Assembly: GCF_009762775.1 (NCBI RefSeq)
Contig: NZ_CP046401.1
Span: 3,844,001 to 3,908,000, forward strand
DNA from: Maribellus comscasis
GTDB taxonomy: Bacteria > Bacteroidota > Bacteroidia > Bacteroidales > Prolixibacteraceae
Reading direction: 5' to 3'
Length of the DNA: 64,000 nt
The position numbers and the translations under genes were made by a program. This document shows, in pieces, positions 1 through 8,481 of this stretch (the first letter of the stretch is position 1; each line of letters begins with the position of its first letter). The notes below the pieces were generated by a model. The model saw only the letters and a program-made list of their open reading frames with translations, made no database searches and had not been told where the DNA came from.

Positions 1-869
1 TCTGCATTGGGAGCTCCGTCGGAAGTAAAAGGTGTTGAGCTTCCCACCACTTTTGTGGGGTATCTCAGTTTCATCGCTGTAAAAACAGGGTGCATTACAT
101 GGCAGGCCATATCGCCGAGTGCGCCGGTCCCAAAATCCCACCAGCCACGCCAAACCCACGGATGGTAGGCCGAATTATAAGGACGGTACTCTGCCGGGCC
201 AATAAATAAATCCCATTTCAATTCACTCGGTACGGACATTTTTTCTTCCGGTGCTGAAAGGCCCTGTGGCCAAATCGGTCGATTGGTGTAAGCTTCCACT
301 TCTTTTACTTCACCTATTTCACCATTCCAAATCCATTCACAAATAAGTTTAACTCCTTCTGCAGAAGAACCCTGGTTTCCCATTTGTGTGGCAACCTTAT
401 GTTTTGCTGCCAGTTTAGTTAATAGTCTTGATTCATACACACTATGGGTTAATGGTTTTTGAGTATATGCATGTTTTCCCATCGCAATAGCATTGGCGGT
501 AATAATGGCATGGGTATGATCTGCAGTTGCACACATAATGGCATCGATTGATTTTCCCATTTCATCGTACATTTTACGCCAATCGTAATACCTGGCAGCT
601 TTTGGGTAGGCTTTAAACACTTCGGGAACATTAATTCTTCCTCCGGTTGTCCAGTCTACGTCGCACAGGGCAACGATGTTTTCATTTGCCATCCTGCTGA
701 GATTTCCTTTTCCCATACCACCGATACCGATTCCTGCAATGTTCAGTTTGTCACTGGGCGCCTTATGTCCAAGTCCGGCAATGGTGTTTGACGGGACAAT
801 AGAAAATCCCGCCGCGGCAGTTGCTGTTGTTGAAATAAAATTCCTCCTGGATAAGTTGTTGTTTTTCAT
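1..869 (-). CDS. Gfo/Idh/MocA family oxidoreductase, exported, C-terminus cut by window edge
   Basis: This is the N-terminal ~289 residues of an NAD(P)-dependent sugar-type oxidoreductase; the rest lies beyond the left edge. The ATG is at 869-867. It opens with a twin-arginine-like leader (SRRNFI followed by an Ala-rich stretch) and the Rossmann motif GIGIGGMG, then VALCDVDW, the family motif EKP-equivalent QKPLTHSVYES, and the tract WRGWWDFGTGALGDMACH. All of these also occur in the paralogues at 36603-38087 and 39218-40720. Translation stays open to base 1 with no stop, so truncation is by the window, not by mutation. Family members oxidise or epimerise sugars or sugar derivatives; the substrate cannot be read from sequence. 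A periplasmic location is inferred from the leader. Confidence 0.9.
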   Translation of the reverse strand, partial: MKNNNLSRRNFISTTATAAAGFSIVPSNTIAGLGHKAPSDKLNIAGIGIGGMGKGNLSRMANENIVALCDVDWTTGGRINVPEVFKAYPKAARYYDWRKMYDEMGKSIDAIMCATADHTHAIITANAIAMGKHAYTQKPLTHSVYESRLLTKLAAKHKVATQMGNQGSSAEGVKLICEWIWNGEIGEVKEVEAYTNRPIWPQGLSAPEEKMSVPSELKWDLFIGPAEYRPYNSAYHPWVWRGWWDFGTGALGDMACHVMHPVFTAMKLRYPTKVVGSSTPFTSDGAPNA

Positions 870-1265
870 TGTGATTTATTGTTTTAGTAAATGTTTAGTT
901 CTTATTAAATTTACTTCGTTTTAACGACAAAATCAATAAATCATACAATTAGACGGCCAAAATATTGCCGGACAGAAACAATCTTGCATAAAAAAGTGAA
1001 ATAGAAGAGACCATCTGTTTATTGTTTTCAAACAAGGATGGTTTCTTGACGATGATTCAAATTAAAGTCTCTTATATCAATAAACCCTTGCAAAGTGCAC
1101 GGCTGCGGAGCTTGAATTCATAGCGTTTATTCTGATTGCTGTGAGGATAACGGTTGCTGATTAATATTTAAAGTGATATGGAAATACATCAATGTAACTC
1201 ATTTCAAAAATTTTCACTATATTCTTGAAGAAAAAACCAACGAAGAATAAAACAACGCTTATCGG
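870..1265. other. Intergenic gap with one long hairpin
   Basis: 396 bases between divergent genes with no convincing reading frame. It holds an imperfect inverted repeat at 1008-1044: AGACCATC-TGTTT pairs with AAACA-(AG)-GATGGTTT, loop about 9 nt. Neither strand has a T-tract directly after the stem, so it is a poor terminator candidate. No consensus promoter was found. Confidence 0.5.
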
Positions 1266-2378
1266 ATGACTAGACAAAACAAATTCCTTCATATTATTGA
1301 AAATTTTAATGATGTTATTTGGACTATTGACATCAAAACCGGTCGGTTTACTTATGTCAGTCCTTCGGTAACAAAACTTTTTGGATATACATTGGATGAA
1401 GCTTTGGAAGGCGTTTTTGACGCCAATCCGAACAATAATGAAAGCTACAAAGCAACGCAGCAAAAAATACTTTTAGAAATAGAAAAGCTTGTTTATTCGG
1501 GGCGTGAGTATTCTGATATGCAATTCGAATATCAAATGCCAGATAAAAGCGGAATACAGATTTGGGTAGAAACGGAGGTTCGAATCCTGAAAGAGGACGG
1601 TCAGCCCAAAGAAATACTGGGTATTACCCGGAATATTGAAGAAAGAAAGAGGGTGGACTCGATATTGAAGAATTATGCAAATGAATTGGAAAAGTTAAAC
1701 ACTCAAAAAGATCTGTTTTTAAAAGTTCTGGCCCACGATTTAAGAAGTCCATTTCATTCTTTGCTCGGATTTTCAAACCATATTATCGAGACCTTTGATG
1801 AAAGCAACCCGGATGAAACCAAGGAAAAACTGAAGTTATTAAATCAAAATATTTACAGTACATTCCATTTGCTTGAAGATTTGCTTTTGTGGACAAAAAA
1901 TCAATCCGGGAAATTAGTTTCTGTTTATAAAAATATCTCTTTTAACGATTTGTGCGAAGACGTATTAGAAAATGTAAATTCAGATTCCAAGAGTATTCAA
2001 ATAAAATATTTTGAGTCTGAAAAAATAGTTTTAAGAACAGATATTACCATGCTCAAAGTTATTTTGAGAAATTTAGTTGAGAATGCTGTTAAATTCTCCC
2101 ATGATGGTGGGATTATTAAGATATATGCTATTCAAACAAATGAGAATGTAACGATATCGGTGGCAGATTATGGAGTTGGGATGACAGAAAAACAAGTCGA
2201 CAATCTGTGGCAAAATCCGAATTCATCAGCCGGAACAAAGGGCGAAAAAGGCTTTGGTTTGGGACTAACCTTTTGTAAAGAACTGGTGGAGAGGTTGGGT
2301 GGAAAAATTTGGGTGGAAAGTGCTTTGGGAAAAGGAAGTAACTTTAGGTTTAGTTTACCAGCCCAGATAAAAAGCTAA
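1266..2378 (+). CDS. PAS-domain sensor histidine kinase (soluble)
   Basis: A 370-residue cytoplasmic sensor kinase. A PAS fold covers residues ~8-125 (ends in the usual PAC-type LGITRNIEERK), a short coiled linker follows, then HisKA with the H-box LAHDLRSPFHSLLGF (phospho-acceptor H157), and HATPase_c with N-box NLVENAVKFS, G1 DYGVGM and G2 GFGLGL. No membrane segment or signal peptide is seen, so it probably senses a soluble ligand or redox state. An in-frame TAA at 1248-1250 sits just upstream, which fixes 1266 as the only ATG start; 5' truncation of a longer sensor cannot be excluded. No response regulator gene is adjacent, so the partner is unknown (orphan kinase). Confidence 0.9.
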   Translation: MTRQNKFLHIIENFNDVIWTIDIKTGRFTYVSPSVTKLFGYTLDEALEGVFDANPNNNESYKATQQKILLEIEKLVYSGREYSDMQFEYQMPDKSGIQIWVETEVRILKEDGQPKEILGITRNIEERKRVDSILKNYANELEKLNTQKDLFLKVLAHDLRSPFHSLLGFSNHIIETFDESNPDETKEKLKLLNQNIYSTFHLLEDLLLWTKNQSGKLVSVYKNISFNDLCEDVLENVNSDSKSIQIKYFESEKIVLRTDITMLKVILRNLVENAVKFSHDGGIIKIYAIQTNENVTISVADYGVGMTEKQVDNLWQNPNSSAGTKGEKGFGLGLTFCKELVERLGGKIWVESALGKGSNFRFSLPAQIKS

Positions 2379-2433
2379 ATCAAGGATTCTATTCGCAGTT
2401 GAAAAGGCCTGAAAGTAAGGTATCTTTATAAAT

Positions 2434-3234
2434 CTATTTATAATCTTTTACAATCTCGTTTACTCCCTGTAAAACGTAATGCGGGCGATAAGCAAATTCG
2501 TTGACGGTATTTTTGGTTGAGATTCCCGATAAAACCAGGCAAGTGTCAATTTCAGCTTCAATTCCCGCTACAATATCGGTATCCATCCGGTCGCCTATAA
2601 TGATGGTCTCTTCACGTTGAACACCTAGCTTTTTCAGGGCAATTCGCATCATTAAAGGATTGGGTTTACCAACAAAATAAGCTTGTTTTCCGGTCGCCAG
2701 TTCAATGGGTGAAATTAAGGCTTTGGTTGCAGGCGCAATCCCATTTTCTATCGGTCCGCTCACATCCGGGTTTGTCCCTACCAGCCTTGCCCCGGCATTC
2801 ACCAGGTTGACTGCTTTTTCAATCACTTCATAGCTGTACGATCGCGCTTCTCCCATTACCACATAATCCGGATCGATATTATTGCTTGTATAACCGGCGT
2901 TGTAAACTGCATTGATAAGCCCTGCTTCTCCTATAATATAAGCACTGCCGTTTGGATTTTGACTCTGAAGAAAAGATGCCGTTGCCAACGCACTGGTATA
3001 AAAGTGCTCAGGCCCTACATCCAGGCCCATACGCGATAATTTTCCCTGTAACTCTTTAATGGTCCGCTCACTGGAATTGGTCAGAAAAACAAATTTTTTA
3101 TTTTCATCTTTTAACCAGGATACGAACTCTTTTACGCCATCAAGGATTTTATTCCCGTGATAAATTACTCCATCCATATCGCAGATAAAGCCTGATTTGT
3201 TTCGTATGTTGTCGATAATTGATTTTTTTGCCAT
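2434..3234 (-). CDS. HAD-IIA family phosphatase (NagD-like)
   Basis: A 266-residue phosphatase of the HAD superfamily, subfamily IIA. Motif I is FICDMDGVIYHG with nucleophile D19 and D21; motif II is LTNSS (~51-55); the C2-type cap lies between; motif III lysine is K190 in VGKPNP; motif IV is GDRMDTD (D215, D218, D220). Length and motif order match NagD/4-nitrophenylphosphatase-type enzymes, which hydrolyse small phosphate esters such as sugar phosphates or nucleotides. It is cytoplasmic and stands alone between a convergent kinase and the AAA ATPase. The substrate is not predictable. Confidence 0.9.
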   Translation of the reverse strand: MAKKSIIDNIRNKSGFICDMDGVIYHGNKILDGVKEFVSWLKDENKKFVFLTNSSERTIKELQGKLSRMGLDVGPEHFYTSALATASFLQSQNPNGSAYIIGEAGLINAVYNAGYTSNNIDPDYVVMGEARSYSYEVIEKAVNLVNAGARLVGTNPDVSGPIENGIAPATKALISPIELATGKQAYFVGKPNPLMMRIALKKLGVQREETIIIGDRMDTDIVAGIEAEIDTCLVLSGISTKNTVNEFAYRPHYVLQGVNEIVKDYK

Positions 3235-3414
3235 TTCTAACTTTTTATATCCGTTTTCACAAAAATTACATCTGGTGCGTTAAAATACAACCTTTCTGGA
3301 TATTTTTCGGCTCCTTCTCTATTTTTTGATTCAAAAATAAATTGCAAGTAATATCCGTTACAAACCAAAAACTGCAGATTTTGAGACTTACATTTTATAC
3401 AAAAAATAAATCTG

Positions 3415-4137
3415 TCAATCCATCAAATATTTATCACGATTATTTAAAAAATCATGGTACACCTTAAAATGCTCAGTATTCTCATAATTTACTGCAGAAA
3501 CCGGCATCTTATCAAAGCTGTAAATGGTGGCTTCCCGACAAGCAAGCAGAATGGGAGAATGTGTTGCCACAATAAACTGGGCATGTCCGTCTTTTGCATT
3601 TTTACTCAAAAGCTGAAGTAATTCCAACTGACTGGAAGGAGAAAGTGCTGTCTCCGGCTCGTCCAGCAGATAGAGACCTTTTAGTTTATACCGGTTTCGG
3701 AAAAACGACATCAACGACTGTCCGTGAGATTGTGTCACTAAAGATTTTCCACCGAACAATTCCAGTTGTCCCGGGTCAGTTGCGGCCCATTCTTCCAGTA
3801 TGGATGCAAAATCCTTAAATATCTGCGCACCAAAAAACGAACCGGGAACCGTACCGTTAGTCCACTGTACTTTCAGGTAACGATGTAGTGATACTTCGTA
3901 ACGATTATACCTGTAACGGGTATTCATTCCGGTTCTCCAGATGTAAATACCGGCTGCCGTTGCAATGGCTTCCAGTAAAGTTGATTTCCCTGAGCCATTT
4001 TCACCTGCAAACAGAGTAACCGCAGTTGGAAAATGAAGCTCTTTGGTTTCAGAAAATAAAGGTAAACTAAAAGGATAATGATCCCTGGTTGGGTATTTCT
4101 CCGTTTCGAGCTTTATACTTTTTAGGTGATATGACAT
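3415..4137 (-). CDS. AAA/ABC-type ATPase of unknown role
   Basis: A 240-residue soluble ATPase. Walker A is GENGSGKST (residues 45-53), the signature-like stretch SHGQS is near residue 137, Walker B is LYLLDEPETAL (155-165), and the switch histidine lies in FIVATHSPIL. This layout is that of short AAA_21/AAA_23-type ATPases related to RecF/SMC heads without coiled coil. No transmembrane partner gene is adjacent, so a transporter role is unlikely. A toxin-antitoxin or nuclease partner is also missing. Function unassigned. Confidence 0.82.
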   Translation of the reverse strand: MSYHLKSIKLETEKYPTRDHYPFSLPLFSETKELHFPTAVTLFAGENGSGKSTLLEAIATAAGIYIWRTGMNTRYRYNRYEVSLHRYLKVQWTNGTVPGSFFGAQIFKDFASILEEWAATDPGQLELFGGKSLVTQSHGQSLMSFFRNRYKLKGLYLLDEPETALSPSSQLELLQLLSKNAKDGHAQFIVATHSPILLACREATIYSFDKMPVSAVNYENTEHFKVYHDFLNNRDKYLMD

Positions 4138-4168
4138 AACATTTTTCGGATAGATGAGATTTTGAATT

Positions 4169-4176
4169 CAAACTTA
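4169..4176 (-). promoter_or_regulatory. Bacteroidetes -7 box for the AAA ATPase gene
   Basis: The minus strand reads TAAGTTTG, an exact match to TAnnTTTG, 32 bases before the ATPase start. No good -33 TTG is present at the usual spacing, so the call rests on the -7 box alone. Confidence 0.4.
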
Positions 4177-4230
4177 GTCAAACGAAACGAATTAACCGTT
4201 CCGTTTTTAAATGAAACTTACATTAGGAAA

Positions 4231-4318
4231 GCCGGTAATCGCTAATTATGCGTTTTTCGCCATTGGCCGGTAATTTTCGGCAAATTTATACTGCCAGGTA
4301 TTTTTATTCACCGGTATT
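4231..4318 (+). promoter_or_regulatory. Cluster of four CCGGTA-type repeats upstream of the small secreted protein
   Basis: Four related 9-mers occur in the leader of the gene at 4458: GCCGGTAAT (4231-4239), GCCGGTAAT (4266-4274), GCCAGGTAT (4293-4301) and ACCGGTATT (4310-4318). Spacings are 35, 27 and 17 bases. Similar copies occur before the hybrid kinase at 14242-14250 and 14292-14300. A binding site for a shared regulator is inferred, not shown. Confidence 0.35.
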
Positions 4319-4457
4319 TTCTGATTCTTACCGATAGCTCGCTCTCTTTAACAAAATATTTGTTCTATGTAACTAAAAACCGGTTCATATTTGCAGTCGT
4401 TATTAGACAATTAAACGAAAACAATTTGTAAGTAAGAAAACAGAAAATTAGAAAACA

Positions 4458-4802
4458 ATGAAAACAAGAATTACTCAGATAGCAGCCGCAGCCTTTTTTG
4501 CTTTTCTATTAATAGCAGGCAATGCACAGGCAGACGGCAAAGATTTATCTTCAGCAAGCCTCGAAGCCATCACAGAACCAAAAATGGAAGTAGAAAATTG
4601 GATGATTAATGAAATTTACTGGAACAGAACTGATGCGGCATTTTTATTGGATTACGTTTCAGAAAGCCATCTTGAGCTCGAAAACTGGATGGTTGATGAT
4701 ACAGCGTGGGAAAATGTAATCGTTAATTCAGAAGAAAATGAAAAGGAAGCCGGTCTGGTAGTTGAGCCATGGATGATTAACGACAAAGTTTGGGACAAAT
4801 AA
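4458..4802 (+). CDS. Small secreted protein with three W-x6-W repeats
   Basis: A 114-residue precursor. Residues 1-26 form a Sec signal peptide (Lys/Arg start, Ala/Phe/Leu core, cleavage near AQA-D). The mature part carries three copies of an E-[NP]-W-M-[IV]-[ND]-x3-W motif: W48/W55, W77/W84 and W105/W112, with a period of 29 then 28 residues. Between the repeats the protein is acidic and otherwise without domain signature. It is a single-gene unit: a repeat-rich leader lies upstream and a strong terminator follows 50 bases after the stop. Similar short Bacteroidetes exported proteins with this motif are known only as hypotheticals to my knowledge. No function can be assigned; a stress-induced envelope protein is one guess. 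Confidence 0.8.
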   Translation: MKTRITQIAAAAFFAFLLIAGNAQADGKDLSSASLEAITEPKMEVENWMINEIYWNRTDAAFLLDYVSESHLELENWMVDDTAWENVIVNSEENEKEAGLVVEPWMINDKVWDK

Positions 4803-4851
4803 CAACATTACGCATTTAGAATAGTTTAGTTAGATTTAGTTTGAATTTTTA

Positions 4852-4877
4852 AAAGACTGCTCGTGGCAGTCTTTTTT
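4852..4877 (+). terminator. Rho-independent terminator
   Basis: Stem AAGACTGC / GCAGTCTT with loop TCGTG, followed by a run of seven T. It ends the transcript of the small secreted protein. Confidence 0.85.
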
Positions 4878-5106
4878 TGTTTAAGAAAATAACAAATCAA
4901 AGAAATTATTTTTTGTATAAAACGGACGCAAAAAGGAAGACCAGGCAAGTTTCCCGGAGTTTGAAATAATTGAAAAACCTGAAAATCACACTGCATTTGA
5001 GCGATAACACTATTTGCAGATGAACCAAATCCCCATTTCCTTAAAGTTTGAACTAAACAGACAAAAAGAATGTTACTACTTAACTTACAATTTTTTTACG
5101 CTATAA
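4878..5106. other. Intergenic stretch, possibly holding a decayed coding tail
   Basis: Together with the terminator region this leaves ~300 bases without a gene. In one plus frame bases ~4920-5007 read as a short hydrophilic peptide ending ...NHTAFER-stop, but an in-frame stop precedes it and no start is available. It may be a relic or chance. No consensus promoter for the next gene was recognised. Confidence 0.25.
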
Positions 5107-6774
5107 ATGAAGCCCACTACTCAGTACACCAAAAGCGGCCGGATTAATATTGCTTACCAGGTTTTTGGATCCGGTTCAGTAGATCTGGTTTATATTCCGG
5201 GATGGGTTTCCAATATCGACTGGATGTGGGCGTGTCCGGAGTTGGTTCTTTTCCTAAAAGAGTTGGGTAAAATTGCACGGGTTATTTTGTTTGACAAACG
5301 TGGAACAGGGCTTTCCGATCGGGTTGTGGAGCTTTCCACGTTGGAAGAACGAATGGATGATATCCGGGCAGTAATGGATGCTGTGGAGTCTGAAAGAGCC
5401 ATTCTGTTTGGTCATTCTGAAGGAGGTTCTGTTTCTGCGTTGTTTGCGGCAACTTATCCCAATCGCACCATTTCACTTATTACTTTTGGAATATTTGCAA
5501 AAAGGCGTTTTGCTCCCGAATATCCATGGGCACCAACAGATAAAGAACGCCAGAAGGTCTATGATATGATTGAGAACAGTTGGGGTGGCGGCGACATGTA
5601 TCTTGAATCGTTGGCCCCTTCCAAGGCCCACGACAAAACATTTATGGACTGGCTGGCCAATTATTTTCGTTCTGGAGCAAGTCCGAGTGCAGCGATGGTG
5701 CTGACCAAAATGAATACAGAAGTAGACATCATCGATATTTTAGGCTCGGTAAATGTACCTGCCCTAATCATCCAGCGAACAAACGATATTGACGTTAAAA
5801 TTGAAGAAGGGCGGTTTATTGCCGAGCGGATTAAAGGCGCAAAATTTCTGGAACTGGAAGGCAGTGACCATCTGTTCTGGGTGGGAAATACAGATGAACT
5901 TCTGAAAGAAATGAAAGCATTTATTTTGAATGTAAAACCCTCAAAAAATGATGAAGAACGCCTTTTTACAGTGATTTCAGCAAAAATTCCCGTAGCTGAA
6001 AATATGCAAACAGAGCCAAAGGAACGAGTTGGTCAATTGGTGGCGCAATACCGCGGGAAGATTATCCAATACCTCCAAAATACTTTTATTGCAATTTTTG
6101 AAGGACCAAGCAAAGCTGTTCATTGTAGTATTGATATGGTGGATGCATTACAAAACATGGACTTAAAAATAAGCCTCGCCATTCACATTAAGGAAGTTGC
6201 TGTTAGTGAGCTTCATTTTGTAAGTGCTGAGACCGAAGAGCTGATGAATTCGATTCTTGAACAGGCTCAACCAAATCAAATATTAATTACTCAAACCGTA
6301 AAGTATTTACTGTCGGGGGCAGGGCTAAATATCACCTCTCACCAGTCAATTTTTAAACCAACACCAGCCGATATTTTACTGTTTAGCGTTTCTGATGATT
6401 TAAGAACGGAAACACCTCCCGGAAAACGCTTATTGAACAGTCATCCGCATAATGAATCATTTATTGAAAATGTATTGCAAAGTATTGACGCTCATTTGAG
6501 CGATGAGCTTTTTGGTGTTGAAATGCTCTGTAAAGATATCGGCATCAGCGATCGCCAATTGCAGCGAAAATTAAAAGCCATTACCAATAAATCACCCATT
6601 CAGTTAATTTCCTCCGTGCGTTTGCATCGCGCAAAGGAACTACTCCACGAAAACAAGTACAACATTGCTGAAGTTGCCTACCTTACCGGTTTTGCTAATC
6701 CCTCTTATTTCTCAAAATCTTTTAAAAAAGAGTTTGGACTAAGTTCTTCGACTCTGGTCCAAAAACAAAACTGA
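5107..6774 (+). CDS. Alpha/beta-hydrolase + degenerate nucleotidyl-cyclase domain + AraC HTH fusion
   Basis: A 555-residue three-part protein with no signal peptide. Residues ~1-275 are an alpha/beta hydrolase with nucleophile elbow GHSEG (S104), candidate acid D227/D229 and H255 in GSDHLFW. Residues ~285-428 align with the class III cyclase domain often fused to such hydrolases: the segment KIIQYLQNTFIAIFEGP matches the family's GDG-FLATFDGP strand. Both metal-binding Asp positions are lost, however (V289 in LFTVIS, N325 in LQNTF), so cyclase activity is unlikely. Residues ~455-553 are a double helix-turn-helix of the AraC type (ending TGFANPSYFSKSFKKEFG). The natural reading is a DNA-binding regulator that senses a small molecule through a hydrolase-like pocket. 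The target is unknown and may be the gene itself or the downstream lipoprotein. Confidence 0.85.
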   Translation: MKPTTQYTKSGRINIAYQVFGSGSVDLVYIPGWVSNIDWMWACPELVLFLKELGKIARVILFDKRGTGLSDRVVELSTLEERMDDIRAVMDAVESERAILFGHSEGGSVSALFAATYPNRTISLITFGIFAKRRFAPEYPWAPTDKERQKVYDMIENSWGGGDMYLESLAPSKAHDKTFMDWLANYFRSGASPSAAMVLTKMNTEVDIIDILGSVNVPALIIQRTNDIDVKIEEGRFIAERIKGAKFLELEGSDHLFWVGNTDELLKEMKAFILNVKPSKNDEERLFTVISAKIPVAENMQTEPKERVGQLVAQYRGKIIQYLQNTFIAIFEGPSKAVHCSIDMVDALQNMDLKISLAIHIKEVAVSELHFVSAETEELMNSILEQAQPNQILITQTVKYLLSGAGLNITSHQSIFKPTPADILLFSVSDDLRTETPPGKRLLNSHPHNESFIENVLQSIDAHLSDELFGVEMLCKDIGISDRQLQRKLKAITNKSPIQLISSVRLHRAKELLHENKYNIAEVAYLTGFANPSYFSKSFKKEFGLSSSTLVQKQN

Positions 6775-6887
6775 TATTTCCCTATTGTCTCAGGGATCTT
6801 ATTTGTGTTTAATAATAAAAGACAAAAATGTCGGAAATATTATCACATTTGGCGGATTTGTGCTAATCCTGTGATACTGTTTGCATA

Positions 6888-6895
6888 TACTTTTG
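6888..6895 (+). promoter_or_regulatory. -7 box before the two-repeat lipoprotein
   Basis: TACTTTTG matches TAnnTTTG and sits 85 bases before the ATG at 6980. No well-spaced -33 TTG was found, which would fit an activator-dependent promoter, for example by the AraC-type protein encoded just upstream. Confidence 0.4.
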
Positions 6896-6979
6896 TGTCC
6901 TTAGAAAACAAATGACAATCTTTAATTGTGAACAGAACTTTTTTTCTAAAAACTTTTATTAACTCTTAATATTAAAATC

Positions 6980-7801
6980 ATGAACAATTATCGCAATTAT
7001 TTTAGCTCTTTAGGCTTAGCAATTTTATCAGCAATCGTTCTTTTCGCTTGTGACAAGGATGATGATGATGTTATTGAAGAAAACGAAAACAAAACGGGTG
7101 TGCAGGTCGTTGCTAACGGCAACCTCGGAAACATTCTGACGGATCAGAAAAACCAGTCGCTGTATTTTTTTGCAGGCGATGTTGGCGGAGTAAGCAGTTG
7201 CAACGGAGGTTGTGCTACCACCTGGCCTCCTTTTACTGGTGATGTATACAATCTGGAATTGAGTTCAAGCCTGGACAGATCCGATTTTAATACAATTACC
7301 CGTGAAGACGGGCAGGAGCAACTTACTTTTAAAGGATGGCCGCTGTACTATTTTTCTCCTGAAGCGGACGGGGTTTTGGAAGCACCCGGCGAAACCTCCG
7401 GTGAAGGAAGAGGTGGAGTATTTCACATTGCAAAACCAGACTATACTGTTTTGGTAGGAAGTCAGGCTGTTTCAGAAGGTGAAGAGCCTCTGTTGTATTT
7501 GGTTGATGACAAGGGTGTGAGCTTGTATCATTCCATCAACGATGATGAAAACTTTAGCAATTGTGCCGGTGGATGTGCAGAAGTCTGGCCTCCTTTTGAT
7601 CCTTCAGGGAATATCGTGGTTCCCTCAACGCTAAACATCAACGATTTTAATACGATTTACAGAGAGGATGATCTGGGAAATCAGTTAACCACCCAGGGAA
7701 GTCCGCTCTACTATTTTAGCCCCGATGAACAGGTACCAGGCAACGTTTTAGGACAAGGTGGCGCCAACGAAACCTTTTTTGTAGTTGAGCAGCCACAATA
7801 A
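6980..7801 (+). CDS. Lipoprotein with two COG4315 / PF03640-type repeats
   Basis: A 273-residue lipoprotein. The N-terminus carries a hydrophobic signal ending in the lipobox LFAC (lipid Cys near residue 24), then an Asp-rich spacer. The mature part is two repeats (~40-155 and ~160-272), each with L.Y.F/S or LYYFSP, a CxGGCAxxWPPF segment (SCNGGCATTWPPF and NCAGGCAEVWPPF), FNTI.RED and a closing pattern. This is the 'secreted repeat' lipoprotein family with the Yx(FWY)xxD-type motif, whose function is unknown. The paired cysteines in each repeat could form disulfides. It is exposed at the envelope and follows the AraC-fusion gene by 205 bases; co-regulation is possible but unproven. Confidence 0.85.
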   Translation: MNNYRNYFSSLGLAILSAIVLFACDKDDDDVIEENENKTGVQVVANGNLGNILTDQKNQSLYFFAGDVGGVSSCNGGCATTWPPFTGDVYNLELSSSLDRSDFNTITREDGQEQLTFKGWPLYYFSPEADGVLEAPGETSGEGRGGVFHIAKPDYTVLVGSQAVSEGEEPLLYLVDDKGVSLYHSINDDENFSNCAGGCAEVWPPFDPSGNIVVPSTLNINDFNTIYREDDLGNQLTTQGSPLYYFSPDEQVPGNVLGQGGANETFFVVEQPQ

Positions 7802-7834
7802 TTCCACGATTCAACCAGCTAAACCAGCAAGTTG

Positions 7835-7868
7835 AGTAGCCAGGTATTACCCGGCTACTTTTTTTTGT
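7835..7868 (+). terminator. Rho-independent terminator of the lipoprotein gene
   Basis: Stem GTAGCC-(A)-GGT / ACC-(C)-GGCTAC with a short ATT loop, then eight T residues. Confidence 0.9.
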
Positions 7869-7973
7869 TTTGCACGGTCTGTTTGATAAATTTTTTCCTC
7901 CTTTCAGAAAAAGGCTTCTGTATATTGAATTATAACTGGTCCGGATATTCAAACGATTACATAATCATTGAAA

Positions 7974-8001
7974 CAAAAAACTCCCCGGCCTCACCGGGGA
8001 G
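7974..8001 (-). terminator. Orphan minus-strand terminator hairpin
   Basis: A perfect 8-bp stem CTCCCCGG / CCGGGGAG (7981-8001) with a 5-nt loop. On the minus strand it is followed by TTTTTT (bases 7980-7975), the standard terminator form. No minus-strand gene lies in the ~600 bases that would feed it, so it either marks an unannotated RNA or is a stray element. Confidence 0.5.
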
Positions 8002-8445
8002 CAAAGATTTGTAAACGATCTTATTCTTCGTTTAACAAACCAAACCATGTTATTATTTCTAAGCAAGAGATTGTTTTTTGTTTCTTTTACGAGTATACTT
8101 CCGAACCAACTATGGTGCCTTTATTGTGCCATTATTTAAATCAATACTTTACAAAAATGCCATAAGTTACCGGTGTCTAAAAAATAGACACTTTGTGTAT
8201 GATTTATTGTCAAAGGCCCGGTCTCAGCTCCTTTTTTTTCATATAAGAATAGCCTGCAACTACTATTTATGACTCCGCAAAAGATAATTTCAATAACTCT
8301 AAATCTCTTCTGAAGTCAGTTAATAAAGGGATTAGTTACATAAGCATGTCGGGAAAGTTATATTGGATTAATAATTAAAGATTCGATTGTATGAAATAGA
8401 CATGAGTTCGGCGGGTTTGTTCTACTGCACCATCTCTTCACCATC
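8002..8445. other. Non-coding stretch with a perfect palindrome
   Basis: No convincing gene on either strand. At 8173-8191 there is a perfect inverted repeat GTGTCTA-AAAAA-TAGACAC. The frames open here are short, biased by A/T runs and lack signals. With the orphan terminator at its left end, it is a candidate region for a small RNA. Confidence 0.4.
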
Positions 8446-8453
8446 TATTTTTG
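8446..8453 (+). promoter_or_regulatory. -7 box for the glutamine synthetase transcript
   Basis: TATTTTTG is an exact TAnnTTTG match. Transcription starting a few bases downstream would give a leader of about 165 nt containing the small reading frame at 8482-8583. The nearest TTG (8417-8419) is 26 bases away, further than usual. Confidence 0.5.
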
Positions 8454-8481
8454 CATCATAAACAATTAAAGATATTTAAGT

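Noticed and set aside
1161..1463. 100-codon minus-strand frame at the start of the PAS kinase
   Set aside because: It overlaps the PAS domain of a well-supported gene and has no recognisable feature.
7832..8272. Three overlapping short plus-strand frames after the lipoprotein
   Set aside because: They begin inside a terminator or the orphan hairpin, and lack start context and domain features.
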